From Massilioclostridium sp965141735 (GTDB lineage Bacteria; Bacillota; Clostridia; Oscillospirales; Ruminococcaceae), in contig CBCSOX010000131.1 of NCBI GenBank assembly GCA_965141735.1, positions 1 to 7,796 of the forward strand: 7,796 nt of DNA, given 5' to 3'. The position numbers and the translations under genes are program-made. Every line of letters begins with the position of its first letter. Position 1 is the first letter of the stretch. Positions 1-6,463 of this stretch are shown here, in pieces. The notes beneath the pieces are model-generated. The model was not told where the DNA came from and searched no databases. It saw only the letters and a list, made by a program, of their open reading frames with translations.

Positions 1-2
1 CG

Positions 3-1625
3 CAGGGTCAGTCGGACGGGGTGTTCCAGTTCGAGAGCGCGGGACTGCGCAAGGTGCTCAGCCGGATGAAGCCCGACTGCCTGGAAGACCTCATTGCCGT
101 GCTCTCCCTCTACCGCCCGGGACCTGCCCAGTTCATCGACGCGTTTATTGAAAACCGCGTCCATCCCGAGCGGATCACCTACCGGGACGAACGGCTGCGC
201 CACATCCTCGACGTCACCTACGGTGTCATCGTCTATCAGGAGCAGGTCATGCAGATCTTTCGCGAACTCGCGGGCTACTCCTACGGGCGGGCAGACGTGG
301 TGCGCCGGGCGATTTCTAAGAAAAAAGCCGGCGTCATGGAGCAGGAGCGCATTAAATTCATCGAGGGCGCGGTGGCGAACGGGCTGTCTGAGCAGGACGC
401 CGAGACGATCTTCAACGACATGTCAAGCTTCGCCTCTTATGCATTTAACAAATCCCACGCCGCTGCCTACTCCCTTGTGTCCTACCAGACGGCCTATCTC
501 AAATGCCATTACCCACGGGAGTACATGGCCGCTCTGCTCAACAGCGTGATCTACTCCACCGATAAAGTCATCTCCTACATTGGGGAGTGCCGCAAGCAGC
601 ACATTCAGGTGCTCCCGCCCGACATCAACAGGAGTCAGATCGGGTTCACCGTCTCAGACGGTGCGATTCGGTTCGGCCTGCTCGCGGTCAAAAAGGTGGG
701 CAAGGGAGTGATTGAGCGGATTGTCGAGGAACGGGAGGCGCACGGGGCGTTCGAGTCGCTTTACAATTTTGTGGAGCGGATGCACAACCGGGAGCTCAAC
801 AAAGCCGAGATTCTCGCCTTTATCCAGTGCGGCGCGTTCGATTCGTTTGAGGAAAACCGCCGTCAGATGGCGGAAAGCTACGAGCGGATTGTCGAGAGCG
901 TCAACTCCTCCAAGCGCTCCAACATCAACGGCCAGATCAACCTCTTTGAGACGGTCACCGGGACGGAAAAATTCAGCTTTCCAGAACTCGAGGAGTACAC
1001 AACCGACGAGCTCATGGCGATGGAGAGGCTGACCACCGGCCTCTACATCTCCTCCCACCCGCTCGACCGGTTTGACAAGCAGCTAAAAGGCCGCCGGATC
1101 GACCAGGTTTCGGACATTCAGCAGGAGGAGAGCAGCTACTGCGACGGCGCCCACGCCGAGCTCGGGGCGATTGTCGCGTCGGTCAAGCGAATCCAGACCA
1201 AGGGCGGCGCGCTGATGGCGTTCGCCGAGCTGGAGGACCGGACAGGTTCCATCGAAGCCGTTGTATTTCCCAACGTTTATGCCACGGTGGGCAACCGCCT
1301 GGCAGAGGGCGCAGCGGTGCTCGCGGGCGGCAGCATATCGGTCAAGGAGGAAGAGGACAAAAAACTGCTCTGCGATCGGGTCGTCTTGCTCGCTGAACTG
1401 AGCACGGACAAGCTCTTTTTGAAATTTCCCTCCCGCGGTGCGGAACAGGTTGCGGCGGCGCAGCGGATGATCGCCGCACATCCGGGCAATTCCCAGGTTG
1501 TGTTTTACTTTGCGGATGAGAAAAAATACCTCAAGCTGCCTGAGTCCCTCAAAGTCCGCATTGAATCCGGGTTTGTCCAAGAATTGTCACAGGCGTTCGG
1601 ACAAAGCAACGTCGTGATTCAATAA
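3..1625 (+). CDS. dnaE: DNA polymerase III subunit alpha, C-terminal part (5' truncated by window)
   Basis: This is the catalytic subunit of the replicative DNA polymerase, a C-family polymerase acting in the cytoplasm at the replication fork. The frame is open to the left edge (QGQSDG precedes VFQFES), so the GTG at 21 is not a true start. About 541 residues remain of a protein that is usually about 1,100-1,160. Visible in order: VFQFES with RPGP (about 20-125); YQEQVMQI (from 234); RADVVRRAISKKK; FNKSHAAAYSLVSYQ (from 444); a helix-hairpin-helix-like stretch GLLAVKKVGKG (from 675); a QINLF internal clamp-binding motif at 933-947; and an OB-fold domain starting near GAIVASVKR (from 1164). 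The tail ends NVVIQ before TAA. The PHP domain and the catalytic Asp motif lie outside the window. The family assignment is very secure. DnaE1 versus DnaE3 type is not settled from this half, though the OB-fold and tail after the clamp motif resemble DnaE1-like clostridial proteins. Confidence 0.97.
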   Translation, partial: QGQSDGVFQFESAGLRKVLSRMKPDCLEDLIAVLSLYRPGPAQFIDAFIENRVHPERITYRDERLRHILDVTYGVIVYQEQVMQIFRELAGYSYGRADVVRRAISKKKAGVMEQERIKFIEGAVANGLSEQDAETIFNDMSSFASYAFNKSHAAAYSLVSYQTAYLKCHYPREYMAALLNSVIYSTDKVISYIGECRKQHIQVLPPDINRSQIGFTVSDGAIRFGLLAVKKVGKGVIERIVEEREAHGAFESLYNFVERMHNRELNKAEILAFIQCGAFDSFEENRRQMAESYERIVESVNSSKRSNINGQINLFETVTGTEKFSFPELEEYTTDELMAMERLTTGLYISSHPLDRFDKQLKGRRIDQVSDIQQEESSYCDGAHAELGAIVASVKRIQTKGGALMAFAELEDRTGSIEAVVFPNVYATVGNRLAEGAAVLAGGSISVKEEEDKKLLCDRVVLLAELSTDKLFLKFPSRGAEQVAAAQRMIAAHPGNSQVVFYFADEKKYLKLPESLKVRIESGFVQELSQAFGQSNVVIQ

Positions 1626-1926
1626 AGGCGGGAAAACGCTGTCAGCCTGAGGAACAAATGGTTGTCTTTCGTGCCGAAGAATCCGCTTGGCTGTCTGATT
1701 TTTGAAACGGCTGCAGAAAACCATGTCTGATAACAGGATTTTTCGCATTGTCAGACGGATGAGATAGTACAACCGGGCGGCTGAAAGCAAGGCTGGTTGA
1801 CGCGTTCTTTTGCATGAGCAAAAAGGTTTCTATCGCCAGATTTTTTTGGATCTGACAATCGTATGGAATTGCCAATGAATGTTTGACTGAACGAGGGCAA
1901 AATAATGTCGCGGATGAAAAAACTAA
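1626..1926. other. Non-coding spacer between dnaE and pfkA
   Basis: No credible gene is visible. The region is visibly richer in A and T than the flanking genes, and its short ORFs have no family features. It holds several small inverted repeats: a bulged stem at 1673-1679/186-1691 (GCC-G-AAG with CTT-GGC, second arm 1686-1691) followed eight bases later by five T (1699-1703), which could be a weak dnaE terminator; a 9-bp stem at 1725-1756 (separate entry); and TTTTGC-ATGA-GCAAAA at 1808-1823. No strong GC-rich stem with an adjacent U-tract was found, so the end of the dnaE transcript is uncertain. Confidence 0.6.
1725..1756. repeat. Imperfect inverted repeat (hairpin) in the dnaE-pfkA spacer
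   Basis: GTCTGATAA (1725-1733) pairs with TTGTCAGAC (1748-1756), giving 9 bp with one G-U wobble and a 14-nt loop that contains five T. The same GTCTGAT word also occurs at 1693-1699, and TCTGACAAT, the inverse of ATTGTCAGA, occurs at 1852-1860. It could be a weak terminator, an operator, or a chance palindrome. No U-tract follows on either strand. Confidence 0.35.
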
Positions 1927-1955
1927 TTGACAATTGATTCACACAGGGCTACAAT
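1927..1955 (+). promoter_or_regulatory. Sigma-A type promoter of pfkA
   Basis: A perfect -35 box TTGACA (1927-1932) is followed by a 17-bp spacer and a -10 box TACAAT (1950-1955, five of six matches to TATAAT). Transcription should start near 1961-1963, giving an untranslated leader of about 60 nt. The start codon at 2021 has GGAGG at 2009-2013 with a 7-nt gap. Nothing else in the leader looks structured, so regulation is probably simple housekeeping expression. The box match and spacing are seen directly; promoter activity is inferred. Confidence 0.85.
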
Positions 1956-2020
1956 AAGGGTGGACAAACAACCAGCTGTATGCATCATTCGTTTGCTCAA
2001 GAAGGAATGGAGGATTCATT

Positions 2021-2986
2021 ATGGAAGTGAAGAAAATCGGCGTACTCACCAGCGGCGGCGACGCCCCCGGCATGAATGCAGCCGTCCGCGCAGTCGTCCG
2101 CAGCGCAATGGCAAAGGGAATCAAAGTCATGGGCATCTACCGCGGCTACAACGGCCTGATCAACGGGGAGGTGGCAAACCTCACCATCCGCAGCGTGTCG
2201 GACATCATCCAGCGCGGCGGCACTGTGCTCTACACCGCACGCTGCCCTGAATTTAAATATGAAGAGGGTCTGCGCAAGGCGAAAAAGACCTGCTTTGACC
2301 ACGATATTGACGGCGTTGTCGTCATCGGCGGCGACGGCTCGTTCCGCGGGGCGGCCGACCTCTCCGCCCGCGGCGTGCCCTGCATCGGCCTGCCCGGCAC
2401 AATTGACAACGACATCGCCTGCACCGATTACACTATCGGCTACGACACCGCGATGAACACCGCCATGGAGATGGTCGACAAGCTGCGCGACACCACCATG
2501 TCGCACGACCGCTGCTCGGTCGTAGAGGTCATGGGGCGGCGTGACGGCTACATTGCCCTCAACGCGGGGATTGAATGCGGCGCGAGCTACATCGTGGTTC
2601 CCGAAATCGGCCTGGACCGGGAAGACCTGATGGAGAAGATTAAAATTGCGAGTTCCTCCGGCAAGCACCACTTTATCGTGATGGTCGCCGAGGGCATCGG
2701 CAACGTCACCGAGCTTGCCAAGGACATTGAGAACACCACTGGCATCGAGTCGCGTGCGACGATCCTCGGCCACGTCCAGCGCGGCGGCAGCCCGACGGTG
2801 CGCGACCGCGTCGCCGCGAGCCGCCTCGCCTACCATGCCATCGAGCTGCTCTCCAAGGGCATTGGCAACCGCTGTGTCGGCTTCCAAAAAGACGATGTGG
2901 TCGATTACGACATCCAGGAAGCGCTCAGCATGAAAAAAGAATTCCCGATGGACCTGTACAACATGGCCCACGAAATTTCCTTCTAA
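2021..2986 (+). CDS. pfkA: ATP-dependent 6-phosphofructokinase
   Basis: It phosphorylates fructose 6-phosphate to fructose 1,6-bisphosphate, the committing step of glycolysis, in the cytoplasm and normally as a homotetramer. The length of 321 aa is normal for the bacterial ATP-type enzyme. Visible motifs: LTSGGDAPGMNAAVR (9-23), TARCPEF (72-78, nucleotide-binding Arg74), GGDGS (103-107), PGTIDND (125-131, catalytic Asp129), VVEVMGRRDG, and LGHVQRGG with substrate-binding His251. Gly106 in GGDGS and Gly126 in PGTIDND mark the ATP-using class; pyrophosphate-using enzymes usually carry Asp and Lys there. Arg23 and Arg27 match the allosteric-site arginines 21 and 25 of the E. coli enzyme, so ADP/PEP control is plausible. 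The ATG has a strong GGAGG seven bases upstream. The gene ends in tandem stops TAA TAG. It has its own promoter and a terminal hairpin, so it is likely monocistronic. The dnaE-pfkA pairing is common in Clostridia, by recollection. Confidence 0.98.
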   Translation: MEVKKIGVLTSGGDAPGMNAAVRAVVRSAMAKGIKVMGIYRGYNGLINGEVANLTIRSVSDIIQRGGTVLYTARCPEFKYEEGLRKAKKTCFDHDIDGVVVIGGDGSFRGAADLSARGVPCIGLPGTIDNDIACTDYTIGYDTAMNTAMEMVDKLRDTTMSHDRCSVVEVMGRRDGYIALNAGIECGASYIVVPEIGLDREDLMEKIKIASSSGKHHFIVMVAEGIGNVTELAKDIENTTGIESRATILGHVQRGGSPTVRDRVAASRLAYHAIELLSKGIGNRCVGFQKDDVVDYDIQEALSMKKEFPMDLYNMAHEISF

Positions 2987-2998
2987 TAGCAGCGATTT

Positions 2999-3032
2999 AC
3001 AGCCGGGGAACGGTCAGCCGTTCCCCGGCTGT
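2999..3032 (+). terminator. Strong hairpin terminator candidate after pfkA
   Basis: There is a perfect 15-bp stem (2999-3013 with 3018-3032) around a TCAG loop, very GC-rich and starting 12 nt after the pfkA stop. The classical U-tract is missing; the bases after the stem read TCGCAGCTTCTG, counting the last stem base. It could act as a U-less or Rho-assisted terminator, or as a 3'-end stabiliser of the pfkA mRNA. Because the stem is perfectly symmetric it would form in transcripts of either strand. Confidence 0.75.
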
Positions 3033-3584
3033 CGCAGCTTCTGTGAAGAACAGGCCTCCTTGCAAAGGAATACAAACTTGGCGGCTTCTGGGGCGGTCTC
3101 CGGGCGCAAATCCACGCGAGCCGCCTCGTTTTCCGACCCGCTGAGAAGCAGAATACAGTTTCGGTAATTAAGCTGGTTGAAGCTGCCAATCAAATTCTGT
3201 TTGTCTATGGGGGATCAGAGGATCATCAAAACCGGTTGGAACAGAATGCGGTCAGATCGGAGAACAGGGCTGCTGGCAGAGCCAATTTATTCTCAGTTGT
3301 CAAGCCATTTTGTTCGCTTTCTTGCTGCAATCCAACCAGCTTTTTTCGTTTCTATAAGGGTCATTTGCTTTCTGCCCTTATGTGAAGGGAGGGGGCGGAT
3401 TTTGGATCTGTTCCCGCGAATCTGTCAATCTTATTGATACATTTCTCGTTGCCATACACAGGAGCCAGCGGCGAAGGGAGAGAAGGTGGCAATATCCTGA
3501 AAGAACGGCCTGATGCAATGGGAACAGCTGCCGACATCCCCGCTAGAAACCCAGTCTGCACAAAAACCCGCTGATTTTACAGAA
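3033..3584. other. Long stretch with no recognisable gene
   Basis: About 550 bp carry no ORF with a plausible ribosome binding site, family motif or codon pattern like the neighbours. Short ORFs on both strands (for example 3177-3437 plus, TTG start; 3361-3561 minus) look like chance. Composition is more A+T-rich than the genes. Some structure can be seen: ATAAGGG (3354-3360) pairs with CCCTTAT (3375-3381) around a 14-nt loop, and AAGCTGGTTG (3170-3179) recurs inverted as CAACCAGCTT (3333-3342). I recognise no tRNA, rRNA, riboswitch or known small RNA. It could be decayed sequence, or it could hold an unrecognised RNA. Confidence 0.55.
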
Positions 3585-3618
3585 TTGACATGACAACCCT
3601 GTATAAATATGCTAAAAT
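3585..3618 (+). promoter_or_regulatory. Promoter of the yfmF-yfmH-lgt-folD cluster
   Basis: There are two overlapping readings. The first is TTGACA (3585-3590), a 17-bp spacer and TATGCT (3608-3613). The second is ATGACA (3590-3595), a 17-bp spacer and TAAAAT (3613-3618), with an extended -10 TG at 3610-3611. Both have correct sigma-A geometry and start sites only about 5 bp apart, near 3620-3626. This is the only strong promoter I see upstream of the four-gene cluster. The start lies about 230 nt before the yfmF start codon, which implies a long leader. Confidence 0.75.
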
Positions 3619-3709
3619 GACTTATGATAATAAAAACCTGCGCGCGGATGTTGCGGGACAGCGTCCTCCCTTTGGTTTACCGCCTCTGCTAATCTGAAAA
3701 ATCTTGATG

Positions 3710-3753
3710 ACGTTTCGACTGCGCCCAGTTTCAGCGGGGCACAGTCGAAACGT
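3710..3753 (+). terminator. 17-bp hairpin in the yfmF leader, possible terminator or attenuator
   Basis: The left arm 3710-3726 and right arm 3737-3753 pair at 16 of 17 positions (C3722 faces A3741) around a 10-nt loop. It begins about 85-90 nt after the predicted start of transcription and lies 100 nt before yfmF. Only a short weak T-rich run follows (TCTT from 3754), so it is not a classical intrinsic terminator. No alternative antiterminator pairing is obvious by eye. The stem is seen directly; its role is uncertain. Confidence 0.5.
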
Positions 3754-3839
3754 TCTTGAAGTGAATCGGCTCTTCTTTCACAAGGCAGTTTAAATAGGGG
3801 AAAGAGGCGTTGCCGCGGGCAGCATTCAACGCAGGGAAA

Positions 3840-3845
3840 AAGGAG
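3840..3845 (+). promoter_or_regulatory. Ribosome binding site that decides the yfmF start
   Basis: AAGGAG ends at 3845. The GTG at 3848 would be only 2 nt away, too close for normal initiation. The in-frame ATG at 3854 is 8 nt away, which is ideal. The protein should therefore begin MEYPL rather than MFMEYPL. The stem 3807-3812/3827-3832 ends 7 nt upstream of this site. Confidence 0.75.
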
Positions 3846-3853
3846 TTGTGTTC

Positions 3854-5143
3854 ATGGAGTATCCACTCAAACGGGAAAAGATTGCTGAAGGCGTCTATTT
3901 CAATTCGATTCTCGATAAACGATTTAAAACCAACCGGATTTCGGTTAACCTGTTCCTTAAATTAGACAAAGAGACGGCGACTGCCTATGCGGTTCTGCCG
4001 TTTTTGCTGCGCAAAGGGTGCGCCACCTGCCCTGATTTCACCGAACTGAACAAAAAGCTGATGGGGCTTTACGGGGCCTTTCTCGGCGCGGATGTGCGCA
4101 AGATCGGGGACAGCCAGGTGCTCAACCTCTCGATTTCCTGCCTTGACGACGCCTACGCGCTCGAGCAGGAGCCGCTCACCCAGCAGGCGGTTTCGATTCT
4201 CGCCGACATTCTGCTCAAGCCAGCGTTTGTGGAGGGCAAATTCAAAGAGGATGACCTCAAGGTCGAAAAGCAGAACCTCACCGATCTGATCCAAAGCGAG
4301 ATCAACGACAAGCGTTCCTATGCCATCGGCCGTCTCACCGAGCTGATGTGCGCGGACGAGCCATATGGCATCAACAAATACGGTTCCATCGAGCAGGCGG
4401 AGAAACTCGACGCTAAAACAGTCACTGCTGCTTACCAAAAGATGATTCAGACAGCGGACATTCAGATTATGTATGTCGGTTCGGGGGACTATCAGATTGC
4501 TCTCAATGCGTTCCGGGAGGCGTTTGCCGGAATTTCCCGCGAAAACGTTTACCAGCCGGATACCACTGCGGGCAGCGAGGTCGGCGAGGTCCAGGAACAC
4601 ACCGACACCTTCCAGGTCGCCCAGTCCAAGCTGGTGCTCGGCTTCCGCACCGGCTCAACCCCGCAGGATGACCACGGGATGCGCCTGATGACCGCTCTGT
4701 TCGGCGGAACACCGTTTTCCAAGCTGTTTCTCAATGTGCGGGAGCGCCTCAGTCTCTGCTATTACTGCGCGGCGCGGCTCGACCGCATCAAGGGGATTGT
4801 GTTCGTCGACTGCGGCGTGGAGACCGAAAACATCGAAAAGGCGCGCAAGGAGATTCTCGCTCAGCTCACCTCGCTGCAAAACGGGGAATTCACCGATGAG
4901 GAGCTGGAAAACACCAAGCTCAGCCTCATCAACAGCATGAAGACGGTGGGGGATTCGCCGAGCTATGTTGAGGTGTGGTATCTCAGCCAGATCTGCTACA
5001 GCACCCAGAACACCCCGCAGAATGAGATTGACCTTGAGAACAAGGTGATCCGCGACGAGGTCATCGCCGCGGCGAAACAGGTGAAGCTGGACACCGTCTA
5101 TGTCCTCACCGGAAAACAAGAGGAGGGCAAAGGCGATGAATAA
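3854..5143 (+). CDS. yfmF: M16-family zinc protease-like subunit YfmF, lacking the zinc motif
   Basis: This is an insulinase/processing-peptidase-like (M16) protein of 429 aa, the usual length for the Bacillus YmfF group (current databases spell it YfmF, 'EF-P 5-aminopentanol modification-associated'; the B. subtilis locus is ymfF). The N-terminal domain aligns by eye with M16 folds, but where HxxEH should lie the sequence reads LPFLLRKG (48-55), so no zinc can be bound. The C-terminal M16 domain keeps the GTPFSKLFLNVRE segment, with Arg296 followed seven residues later by Tyr303, the spacing of the Arg/Tyr pair that holds substrate in active M16 enzymes. It overlaps yfmH by 8 nt, which suggests coupled translation and a heterodimer. 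There is no signal peptide or membrane segment, so it is predicted cytoplasmic. The family is confident; the EF-P link comes from Bacillus naming, and no EF-P modification gene is visible here. Confidence 0.88.
   Translation: MEYPLKREKIAEGVYFNSILDKRFKTNRISVNLFLKLDKETATAYAVLPFLLRKGCATCPDFTELNKKLMGLYGAFLGADVRKIGDSQVLNLSISCLDDAYALEQEPLTQQAVSILADILLKPAFVEGKFKEDDLKVEKQNLTDLIQSEINDKRSYAIGRLTELMCADEPYGINKYGSIEQAEKLDAKTVTAAYQKMIQTADIQIMYVGSGDYQIALNAFREAFAGISRENVYQPDTTAGSEVGEVQEHTDTFQVAQSKLVLGFRTGSTPQDDHGMRLMTALFGGTPFSKLFLNVRERLSLCYYCAARLDRIKGIVFVDCGVETENIEKARKEILAQLTSLQNGEFTDEELENTKLSLINSMKTVGDSPSYVEVWYLSQICYSTQNTPQNEIDLENKVIRDEVIAAAKQVKLDTVYVLTGKQEEGKGDE
5121..5127 (+). promoter_or_regulatory. Ribosome binding site that decides the yfmH start
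   Basis: AGGAGGG lies inside the 3' end of yfmF, 8 nt before the ATG at 5136. An earlier in-frame ATG at 5100 would add 12 residues (MSSPENKRRAKA), but it has no such site and is deeper inside yfmF, so 5136 is the better start. Confidence 0.85.
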
Positions 5144-6413
5144 GCAGACGATTCAAAACGAACGCATCAACGAGAGTTATCTCAAAATCAACCATCCGAG
5201 CGGCCTGACCGTCCTGCTCTACCCAATGAAGGGCTACAGCAGCAGCTACGCCCTGTTTGGCACCAAGTACGGTTCGATCGACCGGGTGTTCAAAACCGAC
5301 AAGGACGATGATTTTGTCACCGTGCCCGACGGCATTGCCCATTACCTCGAACACAAGCTGTTTGAGAGCGAGGACGGGGACGCTTTTACCCTCTATGCCT
5401 CCACCGGCGCGTCGGCGAACGCCTTTACCTCGTTTGACCGCACCGCCTATCTCTTCTCCTGCACCGACAACTTTGAGCGGTCGCTCGAAATTCTCTTATC
5501 CTTTGTGCAAGAGCCGTATTTCACCAAGGAGACAGTGGAAAAGGAACAGGGAATTATCGGACAGGAAATCCGGATGTACGACGACGATCCGGGCTGGCGG
5601 GTGCTCTTTAACTGCCTCGGTTCCCTCTACCACAACCACCCGATCAAAACCGACATTGCGGGCACTGTCGAGAGCATTGCAAAGATCGACAAAGACCTGC
5701 TCTACCGTTGTTACAACACCTTTTACAACCTCAACAACATGGTGCTCGCGGTTGCCGGCAACTTTGACCCCGAAGCGGCGCTCGCCATTGTCGAGCGCAC
5801 CTGCAAGCAGAACGAGCCGATCACCATCGAGCGGGGGCGCTACGAGGAGCCGGGCGAGATTGTGCGGGAGAAAACCAGCATCAGCCTCGAGGTCTCCCTC
5901 CCTCAATTCTGTATCGGCTACAAGCTTGCTCCCCTCGAAGGTCTTGACATGCTCAGGGCGGACGCCGAGTGCGAGCTGCTCAACGACATCCTCGTCGGAG
6001 AGAGCAGCCCGCTCTACCGCGAATTCTACGATTCCGGCCTGATCAGCGGCGGAGACATCGGCAGCGAGATCATGAACGGCAACGGCTATTTTTCGGTCCT
6101 CTTTGAGGGCGAATCCCGCGACCCGGACAAGGTCAGCTCGATGCTCAAAGCTGAAATTGACCGGCTGAAGAAAGAGGGGATTTCCAAAGAGGCGTTTGCG
6201 CTCGCGAAAAAGTCCCTCTACGGCCGCACCATCCGCCAATTCAACAACGTCGAAGCGGTTGCGAGCAACCTGATGGCCGCCCACTTCTCCGACACCGACA
6301 TCTACGACCGCATTGAGGTTGTCGCGGCGATCACCTATGAGGATATTGTAAACCGCCTCGCTTGCTATGACAACACCCGCTCGGCTCTTTCGGTCGTCAA
6401 CCCTGTTGAATAA
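5136..6413 (+). CDS. yfmH: M16-family zinc metalloprotease YfmH, catalytic subunit
   Basis: This is a zinc peptidase of the insulinase/processing-peptidase clan (M16B), 425 aa, typical for the Bacillus YmfH group (database spelling YfmH). It carries the inverted zinc motif HxxEH as H69-Y-L-E72-H73, with Glu72 as the likely general base. The third zinc ligand is probably Glu144 in EKEQGIIGQEIRMYDDDP, with Glu137 one helical turn earlier. The C-terminal M16 domain has SPLYREFYDSGL; Arg295 is kept, but the position seven residues on is Leu302 rather than Tyr. The missing Tyr is present in YfmF, so the two proteins probably assemble one complete active site. The ATG at 5136 overlaps the yfmF stop by 8 nt. 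There is no signal peptide, so it is predicted cytoplasmic. The natural substrate is unknown. Bacillus homologues are named for association with EF-P 5-aminopentanol modification, but the window shows no partner for that. Confidence 0.92.
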   Translation: MNKQTIQNERINESYLKINHPSGLTVLLYPMKGYSSSYALFGTKYGSIDRVFKTDKDDDFVTVPDGIAHYLEHKLFESEDGDAFTLYASTGASANAFTSFDRTAYLFSCTDNFERSLEILLSFVQEPYFTKETVEKEQGIIGQEIRMYDDDPGWRVLFNCLGSLYHNHPIKTDIAGTVESIAKIDKDLLYRCYNTFYNLNNMVLAVAGNFDPEAALAIVERTCKQNEPITIERGRYEEPGEIVREKTSISLEVSLPQFCIGYKLAPLEGLDMLRADAECELLNDILVGESSPLYREFYDSGLISGGDIGSEIMNGNGYFSVLFEGESRDPDKVSSMLKAEIDRLKKEGISKEAFALAKKSLYGRTIRQFNNVEAVASNLMAAHFSDTDIYDRIEVVAAITYEDIVNRLACYDNTRSALSVVNPVE

Positions 6414-6417
6414 TCTC

Positions 6418-6438
6418 TGCGCGGGCTCTGCCCGCACA
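6418..6438 (+). repeat. Small hairpin between yfmH and lgt
   Basis: GCGGGC (6421-6426) pairs with GCCCGC (6430-6435) around TCT, with two further outer pairs after one mismatch. It starts 5 nt after the yfmH stop and has no U-tract. It lies in a 50-bp gap with no promoter, so read-through into lgt is expected; it may stabilise the upstream mRNA end or set the expression ratio. Confidence 0.5.
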
Positions 6439-6463
6439 GGCTACATAACCACCGGAGGTAAAC

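Larger units (their letters stand above)
3625..3853 (+). promoter_or_regulatory. Long structured 5' leader (or separate small RNA) before yfmF
   Basis: The promoter at 3585-3618 would give about 230 nt of untranslated RNA. Within it AAACC (3634-3638) can pair with GGTTT (3674-3678), enclosing a small GGAC-AGC-GTCC hairpin (3656-3666). A 17-bp stem follows at 3710-3753, and GCGTTG/CAACGC (3807-3812/3827-3832) sits just before the ribosome binding site. I do not recognise a known riboswitch or T-box: the T-box AGGGTGG-type core and the cobalamin box are absent. It may be an attenuator leader, or a roughly 130-nt small RNA ending at the 3710-3753 hairpin. The pairing is seen by eye; function is inferred. 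Confidence 0.35.

Noticed and set aside
1997..2971. 324-codon open frame on the minus strand opposite pfkA
   Set aside because: It mirrors the pfkA frame, a usual artefact in GC-rich coding DNA. It has His/Val/Ala-rich nonsense composition, no motif and no ribosome binding site, and the sense strand is a certain gene.
2815..3128. 14-bp direct repeat CGCGAGCCGCCTCG at 2815-2828 and 3115-3128, exactly 300 bp apart
   Set aside because: The flanks do not align convincingly, and a 14-bp match is not very unlikely in several kb of GC-rich DNA, so a duplication is not supported.
3170..3342. Possible miniature inverted-repeat element bounded by AAGCTGGTTG/CAACCAGCTT
   Set aside because: The repeats are only 10 bp, no target-site duplication is visible at the ends, and the interior shows nothing characteristic.
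3177..3437. 86-codon plus-strand frame in the pfkA-yfmF spacer
   Set aside because: It has a TTG start without a ribosome binding site, no recognisable motif, and composition unlike the neighbouring genes.
3848..3850. GTG at 3848 as the yfmF start
   Set aside because: It is only 2 nt from the AAGGAG site; the ATG at 3854 has ideal 8-nt spacing.
3625..3853. T-box, cobalamin or other known riboswitch in the yfmF leader
   Set aside because: The conserved core words of those classes are absent, and the downstream genes do not suggest a matching ligand.
5257..6042. 261-codon plus-strand frame inside yfmH
   Set aside because: It is rich in Ser, Thr, Arg and Pro, as expected of an out-of-frame reading of GC-rich codons, and has no supported start.
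5496..6437. 313-codon open frame on the minus strand opposite yfmH
   Set aside because: It is an antisense shadow of yfmH with no family features; the HxxEH protease on the plus strand explains the coding constraint.
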